64,000 bases of DNA from an uncultured Verrucomicrobiota bacterium. GTDB taxonomy: Bacteria > Verrucomicrobiota > Verrucomicrobiia > Limisphaerales > UBA9464. Every line of letters begins with the position of its first letter. The stretch's first letter is position 1. Made by a program: the position numbers and the translations under genes. Shown piece by piece: positions 56,229-64,000 of this stretch. The notes beneath the pieces were generated by a model, which ran no database searches, had not been told where the DNA came from, and was given only the letters and a program-made list of their open reading frames with translations. The stretch is from the NCBI GenBank assembly GCA_903910585.1, contig CAIWAH010000154.1:1-64000 (forward strand). Direction: 5' to 3'.

Positions 56229-59069
56229 GTGGCGGCGCTGGACTTCCGGTTTGTGGACGGGGCGATTCACCTGCCGGAGCTGCGGCTCTGGCTGGATGCG
56301 CATGCGCCCATCGGGCCGGAGGAGGCGGTGTTTGTGTCGCACGCCCACAGCGATCACACGGCCCGGCACGCGCGGGTGCTGTTCTCTCCGCCAACGCAGA
56401 GGCTGATGCGCGCCCGCGTCGCCGGGGACCGCGAGGAACACGTCGTAAACTTCGGCGAACGCCGGGCGCTGGCACCGCTGACGGGCACGTCGGAGCCCGG
56501 GGCGTTTGTGACGCTGCTGCCGGCCGGGCACATCTTCGGGTCGGCGATGTCACTGATCGAGACGCGGGCCGGCTCGCTGCTTTACACCGGTGACTTCAAG
56601 CTCCGCCGCGGCCTGAGCGCGGAGCCATGCGAGCCGCGGTCCGCGGACGTGCTCATCATGGAGACCACCTATGGCCGGCCGGAGTATGAGTTTCCGCCGA
56701 CGGCCGCGGTGATGGGCAGCCTCGTGCGGTTCTGCCGCGAGGCACTGGACAATGATGAGGTCCCCGTGCTGCTGGGTTATTCGCTGGGCAAGTCCCAGGA
56801 AATCCTCAGCGGTCTGGCGGATGCGGGTCTGCCGATCATGCTGAACCCGCAGGTGGCGAAGCTGACGAAGGTTTACGAATCCTTCGGCCTGCGGTTTCCC
56901 GACCACCGGGAATTCGAGGCGAAACAGGCGGCCGGACATGTCGTGCTCGCGCCCCCGGGCAGCACCGCCACGAACCTGCGGCGGAAGTTGGGAAAATGCC
57001 GGGTCGCGATGCTCACCGGCTGGGCCCTGAACGCGGGTTCGGGGTTTCAGTATCAGGCCGACGCGATGTTCCCGCTCAGCGATCACGCCGACTTTCCGGA
57101 CCTGGTCGAGTTCGTGAAGCGGGTCGCCCCCAGGAAGGTCTATACGCTCCACGGGTTCGCGGCCGATTTCGCCGCCACGCTCCGCGAACTGGGTTTTGAG
57201 GCGCAGGCCCTGAGCGAGGCGGAGCAGTTGGAATTGGGACTCAAGGGAGCCCGCACGGGTTTCGGCGCCGGGGCGGCGAGGTCCGAAGGGCAGGGGAAGT
57301 CCGGGCTGTGCGAAGTGTGCCCACCGGAAGTCGGCCGCGATGGAATTGCCGACGAAGGGGCGGGCACCGGGGCGGAGCCGTTGCCGGGCAGCTTCGCGGC
57401 GTTTGCGGAAACGTGCCGCGCGATCGCCGGCGTCGGAGCAAAGACCGAAAAGGTCCGGCTGCTGGGCGATTTCCTGCGCGCGCTTTCCCCGGAAGTTTTG
57501 CCGGCGGTGACGGTCTGGTTCACCGGGCTGCCGTTCGCGGCCTCCGCCAACCGCCCGCTTGCGGTCGGGTGGGCGGTCATCCGCGGCGCCGTATGCGAGG
57601 TGTGCGAGCTCACCGTCGCGCAGTTTCGGCAGGCGTATCTGCGGCACAGCGACACCGGCGAAACCGTCGCCGAGCTGGTCCAGCGTCGGCACGGGGCGCG
57701 GCCAACCGGAGGCGACCTGCGACTGACGCTGATTTCCGTAGCGGAGTTGTTCACGAGCCTGGCCGCGGCCCGCGGACCGTTGCCGAAACAGTCGTTGCTG
57801 GCGGCCGCGTTGGCCGGGGCTTCGGGCTTGGAGGCCAAGTTCCTCGTCAAAATCCTGACGGGCGACCTCCGGATCGGACTGAAGGACGGGCTGGTGGAGG
57901 AGGCGGTGGCATCGGCGTTTGGCGTCCCCGCCGACGCGGTCCGGTCGGCGCATCAATTGGTCGGCGACCTTGGCGCTGCCGCCGCACTGGCACGGAGCGG
58001 GCGGATTGCCGATGCCGACGTGAGGCCCTTCCGCCCGGTGAAGGTGATGCTGGCGTCGCCCGAACCGTCCGCCGCCGCCGTGCTGGAGCGGTCGCACGAA
58101 TGGCAGGCGGACGGAGCCGTTGTGGGCGAGGCGCTCTGGGTGGAGGACAAGTTCGACGGCATCCGCTGCCAACTGCACAAAGTCGGGGACCGGGTGAGCC
58201 TGTTCAGCCGCGAGCTCAAGGAGATCACGGATACCTTTCCGGAGCTCGCGGCGGCGGCCCGGCGGCTTCCGGCGAACGTGATTCTGGACGGCGAGGCCGT
58301 GGCCATGGCCGGGGGCCGGGCACTGCCCTTCACCGAATTGCAGAAGCGTCTGGGACGACGGGAGCAGGATCTGTTTCTCGGGGCCGAGATTCCGGTCCGG
58401 TATGTGGCGTTTGACATCCTCTGGCGGGATGGCGTCGGCCTGCTGAATGTGCCGTTGCGCGAGCGTCGGCGGGCTCTGGAATCCGCCGTCGAAACCGGCG
58501 CGGAACTCCCCGAGATTTCGATCGCCGAACTGATGCCGGTGGACTCCGAAGCGGATTTGGAAGCGGCGTTCGCGGCGTCCCGTGGGCGCGGCAACGAGGG
58601 GCTCATGGTCAAGGACCCTCAGTCGTTCTATCTGCCCGGCCGCCGGGGAATCTTCTGGCTCAAGTTGAAAAAGGCCCTCGCGACGCTCGACTGCGTGGTG
58701 GTCGGTGCGGAATACGGACACGGCAAACGGAAGGGTGTCCTGAGCGATTACACCTTTGCGGTGCGGGATGAGCGGACCGGCGAGCTGAAAGCCATCGGCA
58801 AGGCTTACAGCGGATTGACCGATGCCGAGATCGCGCGGCTCACCGGCCACTTCCTCGGCCGGGTGCGGCGGCAACGGGGGCGCTACCATGAGGTGGAGCC
58901 CGACACGGTGCTGGAGATCGCCTTCGATGCGCTGCAGCCGAGTGACCGGCATGCCAGTGGCCTCGCCCTGCGGTTCCCGCGGATCGCCCGCATCCGGGAC
59001 GACAAAACCGTGGCGTACATTGACACCGTGGCGACCGCCCGGAGGCTGGCGGGCTTGCCCGGCCGTTGA
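56229..59069 (+). CDS. Fusion of an MBL-fold exonuclease and an ATP-dependent DNA ligase
   Basis: 946 aa starting at a GTG. Residues 1-335 are a metallo-beta-lactamase/beta-CASP-type nuclease with the metal motif HAHSDH at 38-43, PAGHIFGSAM, YTGDFKLRR and LSDHADFPDLVEF. A 50-residue linker follows. From about 390 comes a ligase: helical DNA-binding domain, then the nucleotidyl site EDKFDGIR with catalytic Lys641, the downstream EGLMVKDP, FWLKLKK and the OB fold with RFPRIARIRDDK. In many bacteria these are two genes, 'ligase-associated exonuclease' and ligase, beside an Lhr-type helicase; here they are one polypeptide and no helicase is near. A DNA end-repair role is inferred. Confidence 0.93.
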   Translation: MAALDFRFVDGAIHLPELRLWLDAHAPIGPEEAVFVSHAHSDHTARHARVLFSPPTQRLMRARVAGDREEHVVNFGERRALAPLTGTSEPGAFVTLLPAGHIFGSAMSLIETRAGSLLYTGDFKLRRGLSAEPCEPRSADVLIMETTYGRPEYEFPPTAAVMGSLVRFCREALDNDEVPVLLGYSLGKSQEILSGLADAGLPIMLNPQVAKLTKVYESFGLRFPDHREFEAKQAAGHVVLAPPGSTATNLRRKLGKCRVAMLTGWALNAGSGFQYQADAMFPLSDHADFPDLVEFVKRVAPRKVYTLHGFAADFAATLRELGFEAQALSEAEQLELGLKGARTGFGAGAARSEGQGKSGLCEVCPPEVGRDGIADEGAGTGAEPLPGSFAAFAETCRAIAGVGAKTEKVRLLGDFLRALSPEVLPAVTVWFTGLPFAASANRPLAVGWAVIRGAVCEVCELTVAQFRQAYLRHSDTGETVAELVQRRHGARPTGGDLRLTLISVAELFTSLAAARGPLPKQSLLAAALAGASGLEAKFLVKILTGDLRIGLKDGLVEEAVASAFGVPADAVRSAHQLVGDLGAAAALARSGRIADADVRPFRPVKVMLASPEPSAAAVLERSHEWQADGAVVGEALWVEDKFDGIRCQLHKVGDRVSLFSRELKEITDTFPELAAAARRLPANVILDGEAVAMAGGRALPFTELQKRLGRREQDLFLGAEIPVRYVAFDILWRDGVGLLNVPLRERRRALESAVETGAELPEISIAELMPVDSEADLEAAFAASRGRGNEGLMVKDPQSFYLPGRRGIFWLKLKKALATLDCVVVGAEYGHGKRKGVLSDYTFAVRDERTGELKAIGKAYSGLTDAEIARLTGHFLGRVRRQRGRYHEVEPDTVLEIAFDALQPSDRHASGLALRFPRIARIRDDKTVAYIDTVATARRLAGLPGR

Positions 59070-59125
59070 CGTTTCCGCCAGTGGACGTCCGGGCGCCGGC
59101 TGCCTACCGTCCCGCTCCTTTCCGG

Positions 59126-60412
59126 GTGAAATCACTGCTCGACAACGCCGACCAAAAGTCCGAACGCGCCTTCCTCGTGGGCGTGGAATTGAAATCGCGC
59201 TCCGCGTGGGATGTGCGGGATTCGCTCGATGAGCTCGGGGAGCTGACCGGCACGTTCGGGGCCCGGGTCGTCGGCGAAGGCATCCAGAAACTCGAGACGC
59301 CGAATCCGGCAACCTATGTGGGCAAGGGCAAGGCCGAGGAGTTTTCCGCCTCCTGCAAGGACCACGCCGTGGACACCGTCATTTTCGACGACGAGCTGTC
59401 GCCCGCCCAGACCCGCAATCTGGAGAAGGTTTTTTCCTGCAAGGTGATGGATCGCACGGCGCTGATCCTGGCCATCTTTGCGCAGCGCGCCCGCACGCGC
59501 GAAGGCCGCCTCCAGGTGGAGTTGGCGCAGCTCCAATACCTGCTGCCGCGCCTCACCCGTTACTGGACGCACCTGTCGCGTCAGCGCGGTGCGGCTGGCG
59601 CGATCGGCGGCGAAGGCGAAACCCAGCTCGAGGCCGACCGCCGCAAGACGCAGCAGCGCATTGATTCGATCCGCGACGAACTGATCCAGGTGCGCAAGCA
59701 ACGCGCCACCCAGCGTGCCGGCCGGCAGCGCCATCAGTGGCCGCTGGCGTCCATCGTCGGCTATACCAACGCCGGCAAGTCCACCCTGCTCAACGCCCTG
59801 ACCGGCGCCGACACGCTCGCGGAGGATAAGCTTTTCGCGACGCTGGACCCGACGACGCGGCGGCTCCGGCTGCCGACCAACCAGAACGTGTTGCTGTCCG
59901 ACACCGTGGGCTTCATCCGCAAGCTGCCGCACGGGTTGGTGGAGGCGTTCAAGGCCACGCTGGAGGAGGTCGTCGAGGCGGACCTGCTGCTGCATGTCGT
60001 GGACGCCAGCCATCCCAACGCCGACGCGCAGATCCGGGCGGTCAACGACGTGCTGACCGAGATTGGCGCCGACCAGAAGCCGACCCTGATGGTCTTCAAC
60101 AAGGTGGACCGGGAAGCAGGCCGCAATGCGGCGGAACAGTTCGTGCCGCAATTCGCCAAGGCGGTCTGCGTGTCCGCCCGGACCGGCGAGGGGTTTTCCG
60201 AGCTGATGGCCGAACTGGGCGCGATGCTGAAGCCGATCCGGGACTTTCTCACGCTGTGGATTCCGCACACCGAACCGCAGACGATCGCCCGCCTGCACGC
60301 CCTCGCCCAGATCGTGGAACAGGACTACAGCGGCGAGCAGGCCTACTTCCGGGCGCGCATTCCGCCGCATGTCCGGCATGAGTTTGACAGGTTTGTGAGG
60401 GAAGAGGCCTGA
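59126..60412 (+). CDS. hflX: GTPase HflX
   Basis: 428 aa from a GTG at 59126 (VKSLLDNADQKSERAFLVGV); a TTG at 59066 overlapping the ligase stop is an alternative. HflX splits stalled or heat-damaged ribosomes. The HflX N-domain is seen in NPATYVGKGKAEE and VIFDDELSPAQTRNLE, then GGEGETQLEADRR, the P-loop GYTNAGKST near 212, DTVGF, and NKVD. It begins 57 bp after the exonuclease-ligase gene. Confidence 0.95.
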   Translation: MKSLLDNADQKSERAFLVGVELKSRSAWDVRDSLDELGELTGTFGARVVGEGIQKLETPNPATYVGKGKAEEFSASCKDHAVDTVIFDDELSPAQTRNLEKVFSCKVMDRTALILAIFAQRARTREGRLQVELAQLQYLLPRLTRYWTHLSRQRGAAGAIGGEGETQLEADRRKTQQRIDSIRDELIQVRKQRATQRAGRQRHQWPLASIVGYTNAGKSTLLNALTGADTLAEDKLFATLDPTTRRLRLPTNQNVLLSDTVGFIRKLPHGLVEAFKATLEEVVEADLLLHVVDASHPNADAQIRAVNDVLTEIGADQKPTLMVFNKVDREAGRNAAEQFVPQFAKAVCVSARTGEGFSELMAELGAMLKPIRDFLTLWIPHTEPQTIARLHALAQIVEQDYSGEQAYFRARIPPHVRHEFDRFVREEA

Positions 60413-60505
60413 CCGGGCTAACCATCTAATGCGTGGAGACTTGCAAGCGCGGCGCTAGGTTGCGTCCGGCCGCGTTGGCGGTCCTTCTGCAAACTCCGGC
60501 GGAAG

Positions 60506-62224
60506 CTATTCAGGAGTGGTCTGGACGCGGTAGAAGCCGACTTCACTTTTCGCGGGTAGTTCAAAGGAAAGGAAGGTGCCGTTGCCGGCGACGGCTGCTC
60601 CCACGGGCGTCCAAGCGTCCAGGCCGGAACTGCGCTCCAACTGGAAACGGAAGCCCGTGGGAGCCGGCAAAGTCAGCTGGTCGCTGCCGCCGGGGCCGAC
60701 GCCCGGTTGCAGGGTCAATCGGGCGCCGTCGTCAGGAAACACGATGTGCGCAATCAATCCCGAGTCGGCGGGGTTCGCCGCGGTCAGAAAGGAGGGACGG
60801 AAGTCCTCCCCTATGACGAAGAGCGTGCGACCGTCGCGACTCACCCGGCGAACCTCGAGGGAAGAATAGTCAGCGAGGCGCTTGTGCGCGCCGTTGGGGA
60901 GAAGTTCGGCAAGGCGATAAGGCCTGTATTCTGTGCCCACGCGCCGCCAGACGTGCCTGCGTCCGCGACGGGTATCGTCCCGACCGCCCACGATGGAACC
61001 GTCGAAGGAACAGTCGTTCAGGTCGCCAACACCCCAAGGATGTTCATCGTGGAGGACGGATAAGCCCCGGTCTGCAGTCCAGATTGCCGGCCTGCTGCCC
61101 GCCTGTCCGACGATGACCCGGCCATCCCCGGAAAGCCGACGCGGATACAGTCCGCCAACCGGTATCAGATTGCCCGAACCTTCCCGCCAGAGATGATCGC
61201 GCAGCAGTGCGGTCCGGCCATCCCAAGATAGCTGAAACTCCCCCAGCAGGAACGTGTCTCTGGCAGGCCGCAACTCCACCGATTCGCCAGTCCGCCAGTC
61301 ATGCCGCTCCAGATTGCCGGCTTTTCCGAACAACAACACGAACTGGCCATTGCCGCTCAGGCCCAACGCCAAGTCTCCGGGCACCGGCTGGGCAACGCCA
61401 TTGCGCACCAGGCGAGGGGCATGGCTCGCGCCGTCAAAGTAGTTGCCGACGATGGTCAGGCCGTCGTCGGAAGTCCCCGCAATCGACCACTGATACGGAT
61501 CGGCCGGGACCGGGACAGGTGAGCGGAACGACACCTCTCCGCCGCCTCGCCGCCAACGGGCCTCCACGGGGCCCCAGAACGGTTCCGTGGCAGGACCGGG
61601 CACGACCCGGAGGAAAGCGGCCAGTCCATCCGCCGCGAAAGCAAAGAGACTTCGATGTGTCGTGGTCAGGCTGAGGCCGGCCGCATTGGTGTTCTGGTAG
61701 AGTTTGTGGGTATCGCCCGCCTGGGGCGCACGATAGGAAATCGCCGGCGTGAGTTGAGCACCTGTCAGTCCGTGAAGCACCGTGGCGGGTGCATTCGGTG
61801 GGGAAAGCGGCGGCGAATTGAAAGCCGGGGACGCGCCGCGGACGCGGGCGCTTTCCCAAGTCGGATTGGTGCCGTGCTCGTTGTCCCATACCCGCAACTG
61901 GAGGCGAGCCTGCTGGCCCGGCGCCACGGAGTCCACAGTGACCGGGGCGCCAGAAATCACGCCGGGCTTGCCGGTCAGCGGGAAGACGGGAGGAATGGCT
62001 GTCAGCGCCTCTTCGACCGTGTTCAGTGGCCCTGCGTAATACTGGGCGGAATAATCGGGGCCTGCGAGGGGTGTGACGCCATCTTGTTCCCGCAGCGTGG
62101 CCGCAATCGGATTGGGTCCGCTGGGGTGGGAATAGTTGTCTGGGCGAAAGCGTCCCTGCGCCAGCAGGCCCGAGTTGGAGCCCAAAGTGATGATCGCTGC
62201 GACTGATAGGACGGGAAGCTTCAT
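60506..62224 (-). CDS. Secreted HAF-repeat-like propeller protein
   Basis: 572 aa from the ATG at 62224 (MKLPVLSVAAIITLG), signal ending GLLAQG. Residues 250-480 carry recurring blades of the HAF type, each with a GxSxDGxxIVG core: IAGTSDDGLTIVGNYF, ALGLSGNGQFVLLFG, RRLSGDGRVIVGQAG, NDCSFDGSIVGGRDD. The C-terminal tail has FRFQLERSSGLDAWTPVG and FYRVQTTPE, the module shared with three other secreted proteins here. It is convergent with hflX and divergent from the gene at 62454. Function unknown. Confidence 0.8.
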   Translation of the reverse strand: MKLPVLSVAAIITLGSNSGLLAQGRFRPDNYSHPSGPNPIAATLREQDGVTPLAGPDYSAQYYAGPLNTVEEALTAIPPVFPLTGKPGVISGAPVTVDSVAPGQQARLQLRVWDNEHGTNPTWESARVRGASPAFNSPPLSPPNAPATVLHGLTGAQLTPAISYRAPQAGDTHKLYQNTNAAGLSLTTTHRSLFAFAADGLAAFLRVVPGPATEPFWGPVEARWRRGGGEVSFRSPVPVPADPYQWSIAGTSDDGLTIVGNYFDGASHAPRLVRNGVAQPVPGDLALGLSGNGQFVLLFGKAGNLERHDWRTGESVELRPARDTFLLGEFQLSWDGRTALLRDHLWREGSGNLIPVGGLYPRRLSGDGRVIVGQAGSRPAIWTADRGLSVLHDEHPWGVGDLNDCSFDGSIVGGRDDTRRGRRHVWRRVGTEYRPYRLAELLPNGAHKRLADYSSLEVRRVSRDGRTLFVIGEDFRPSFLTAANPADSGLIAHIVFPDDGARLTLQPGVGPGGSDQLTLPAPTGFRFQLERSSGLDAWTPVGAAVAGNGTFLSFELPAKSEVGFYRVQTTPE

Positions 62225-62453
62225 GGGACGGAAAACGCTGGCTCGCGGGATCATGGTTGAGTTTCAGCGGCAGATTTGCCGGGGATCCGACTCCGCACAA
62301 TACGCCAGACGGCTACCGTTCGGCCGTTTGAATGAGCGGGCTGATTTTGAAGTCCGGTTGGCCCGACCGAAGAAATCCGGCCGGGCGCTGTTCAGGGGTG
62401 AATGCGTTGTTGTCTGGACGTTTCCCGTCGGCTTCTCCACAGAATTACGAACC
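62225..62453. promoter_or_regulatory. Divergent intergenic region
   Basis: 229 bp between two divergent secreted-protein genes, so promoters for both are expected. I saw no clear consensus pair, riboswitch or repeat. Confidence 0.35.
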
Positions 62454-64000
62454 ATGTTTGCCTTGATCACTCCAACCGGCCGCCAGTTTGCCCGGATACT
62501 GACCGCGGCGGCGGCACTGGCCATCCTCCCGGCCGTGGCCCAGAAGGGCGCCAATTACCGCATGATGCAGGACGATTTCCCGTTCCAGGCCGCCTGCATC
62601 GGCGTGAACGTCCCCTCCAACAACGTGGCCTACAAGGGCTACGCCATCCGCGTGGGCAACGACGCCGCGGTCCTTTGGGACACCGACACCCTCCGTCTCG
62701 TCGCGGGCTGGACCGGCGGATTTGTGGACACCCACGGGGTGGTCTTTGACGGCAGCCACGGCAAGCACCCCCAGATGATCGGCGACCAGAGGTTTGCCGT
62801 GGGCTTCGGTCCCGGGGTGGCCGGGGCGAATGGCAGCTTTGCCGATACCCGGCCGGAGCCTTACGGCCCCATCGACAAGTCGGTCGCGCACTGGAAGGGG
62901 ATCCACGTGAACGGCATGAACGTGCTGCTGAACTACACCGTGAACGGCGACACCGCGGTGTCCGAGCAGCCGGGCAGCGTGGCGCAGGACGGGCAGGTGG
63001 CCTTTACACGCACGATCAGGATCGAGCCGCCGAAGACCGGCTTCATCTTCAAGTCACGCAAGGTGACCGGTGACTTCAGCATCGCCCTGGCCGAGGTGGA
63101 GGGCGCGACCAAGGCCATCAGCAACCAAAACGGCATGGCCGTCGCATCGCTGAAGTCCGGGGAGAAGGTCACGCTGGTGGCCGCCACCAGCCTGCCCAAG
63201 GGGGCGCAGCTCGCGGTGGATGGTTACCGCGTGGTGCTTTCGGTGCCCAAGGGCACCAAGGCCGGAGTGGCCAAGATCGCCATCTGGAGGGGCACCGAGG
63301 CGGATTCCGCGAAGATCGGCGCCTTGGCCGCCAAGATTCCGGACCAGTCCGACTTTTCGCAGGGTGGACCGCGCCGCTGGAATGAGACCGTGAAGCTCCA
63401 GGGCAAGCTCAACACCAGCGCCACACCCGACGGCGCCTACGTGACGGATTCGATCACCGCGCCGGAGGACAATCCGTGGAAACGCCGGGTGCGTTTTGGC
63501 GGCATGGACATCTTCCCCGACGGCAAGCGGGCGGCGCTGTGCACACACGACGGCGACATCTGGATCGTGTCCGGCATCGACGAAACGCTTTCGAAGCTCG
63601 AATGGAGCCGCTTCGCCTCCGGCCTTTATGAGCCGCTGGGTCTCCAGATCGTGGACGGCCAGATTTACGTCTCCGGCCGCGAGGGAATCACCCGCTTCAC
63701 CGACTTCAACCAGGACGGCGAGGCGGACTACTACGAGGCCTTCAACCACGACATCATGTCCACGCGTGGATTCCATGAATTCGTGTTCGACCTCCAGCGC
63801 GATGCCGCCGGCAATTTCTACTATGCGAAGGCGAATCCCGTGAACGGCGGTGGCCGTGGCTTCGGCGACGAAAAGGCTTCCCGGGGCAATGGCACCGTCT
63901 GCTCGCACGCCGGTTGCCTCTTCAAGGTGAGTCCGGACGGCAAGCGCTTCGAGGTGGTGGCCCGCGGTTTCCGCGCTCCGAACGGCATTGGCGTCCGGGC
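62454..64000 (+). CDS. DUF6797-like secreted PVC protein, cut by the window edge
   Basis: 515 codons are visible from the ATG at 62454 and the frame stays open to the end. A signal peptide (ILTAAAALAILPAVAQK) is followed by a large beta-rich domain with NYRMMQDDFPFQAACIGVNV and DTHGVVFDGSHGKHPQMIGD, then a propeller-like part (MDIFPDGKRAALCTHDGDIW, YEPLGLQIVDGQIYVSGREG, FNQDGEADYYEAFNHD). This matches the DUF6797 proteins of Verrucomicrobiota and Planctomycetota, which often end in a cytochrome c domain; that part would lie beyond the window. Confidence 0.82.
   Translation, partial: MFALITPTGRQFARILTAAAALAILPAVAQKGANYRMMQDDFPFQAACIGVNVPSNNVAYKGYAIRVGNDAAVLWDTDTLRLVAGWTGGFVDTHGVVFDGSHGKHPQMIGDQRFAVGFGPGVAGANGSFADTRPEPYGPIDKSVAHWKGIHVNGMNVLLNYTVNGDTAVSEQPGSVAQDGQVAFTRTIRIEPPKTGFIFKSRKVTGDFSIALAEVEGATKAISNQNGMAVASLKSGEKVTLVAATSLPKGAQLAVDGYRVVLSVPKGTKAGVAKIAIWRGTEADSAKIGALAAKIPDQSDFSQGGPRRWNETVKLQGKLNTSATPDGAYVTDSITAPEDNPWKRRVRFGGMDIFPDGKRAALCTHDGDIWIVSGIDETLSKLEWSRFASGLYEPLGLQIVDGQIYVSGREGITRFTDFNQDGEADYYEAFNHDIMSTRGFHEFVFDLQRDAAGNFYYAKANPVNGGGRGFGDEKASRGNGTVCSHAGCLFKVSPDGKRFEVVARGFRAPNGIGVR

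Noticed and set aside
56550..59312. A 920-aa open frame antisense to the exonuclease-ligase fusion
   Set aside because: The plus strand shows two intact active sites in the right order; the antisense frame is Arg/Gly/Gln-rich without recognisable domains.

Overview
GC-rich, densely packed chromosomal DNA that fits a soil or freshwater Verrucomicrobiota bacterium (PVC superphylum; Pedosphaera/Limisphaerales-like). The assignment rests on gene content: two large PVC-type dehydrogenase/cytochrome c proteins, a DUF1592-DUF1552 pair, a DUF6797-like protein, CotH and lamin-tail secreted proteins, an H-x9-DG-type prepilin, a MoxR/DUF58/Bat operon, and a fused exosortase-EpsI protein. No phage, transposase, integrase, rRNA or CRISPR array is visible.

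Layout. 1-8620 (minus): a Bat aerotolerance-type operon reading moxR, a SUKH-like immunity gene, DUF433, hicB, hicA, DUF58, DUF4381-like, batA, batB, a TPR protein, nth, and the first codons of a signal-peptide protein. Between moxR and DUF58 the operon has been opened: the 5' end of the DUF58 gene is present three times (intact copy at 5906, fragments at 6205-6285 and 7072-7125), with small toxin-antitoxin and immunity genes between the copies. 8809-17071: a stop-interrupted secreted protein, an acyltransferase, tRNA-Pro, the DUF1592-DUF1552 pair and a trypsin-like protease. 17116-19581 (plus): bioB and tyrS. 19597-34456 (minus): a giant CotH protein, a TPR protein with an exosortase, two PVC cytochrome dehydrogenases and a prepilin. 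34639-38301: tRNA-Met, two small lipoproteins (one cystatin-like), an oxidoreductase, and uppS with an unknown partner.

38332-47970 (minus): purA, a beta-barrel porin, ligA, a second CotH protein, and a fatty-acid group (fabD, unknown, glutaredoxin, fabG, small membrane protein). 48108-56031 (minus): a complete tripartite efflux operon (TolC-like lipoprotein, HlyD-type adaptor, ATPase, MacB-type permease) ending in a secreted beta-propeller and preceded by a six-motif YWTD propeller. 56229-60412 (plus): a natural fusion of an MBL exonuclease with an ATP-dependent DNA ligase, followed by hflX. 60506-64000: a secreted HAF-like propeller protein and the start of a DUF6797-like protein.

The most notable observations are: (1) repeated regeneration of the DUF58 5' end around toxin-antitoxin/immunity cargo; (2) a 123-bp foldback element that supplies the stop codon of batB and the start and signal peptide of the next gene; (3) short repeat families carrying ATG and TGA that sit exactly at gene junctions; (4) the exonuclease-ligase fusion; (5) a C-terminal module shared by otherwise unrelated secreted proteins. 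All functional calls come from reading motifs by eye; no database search was possible.
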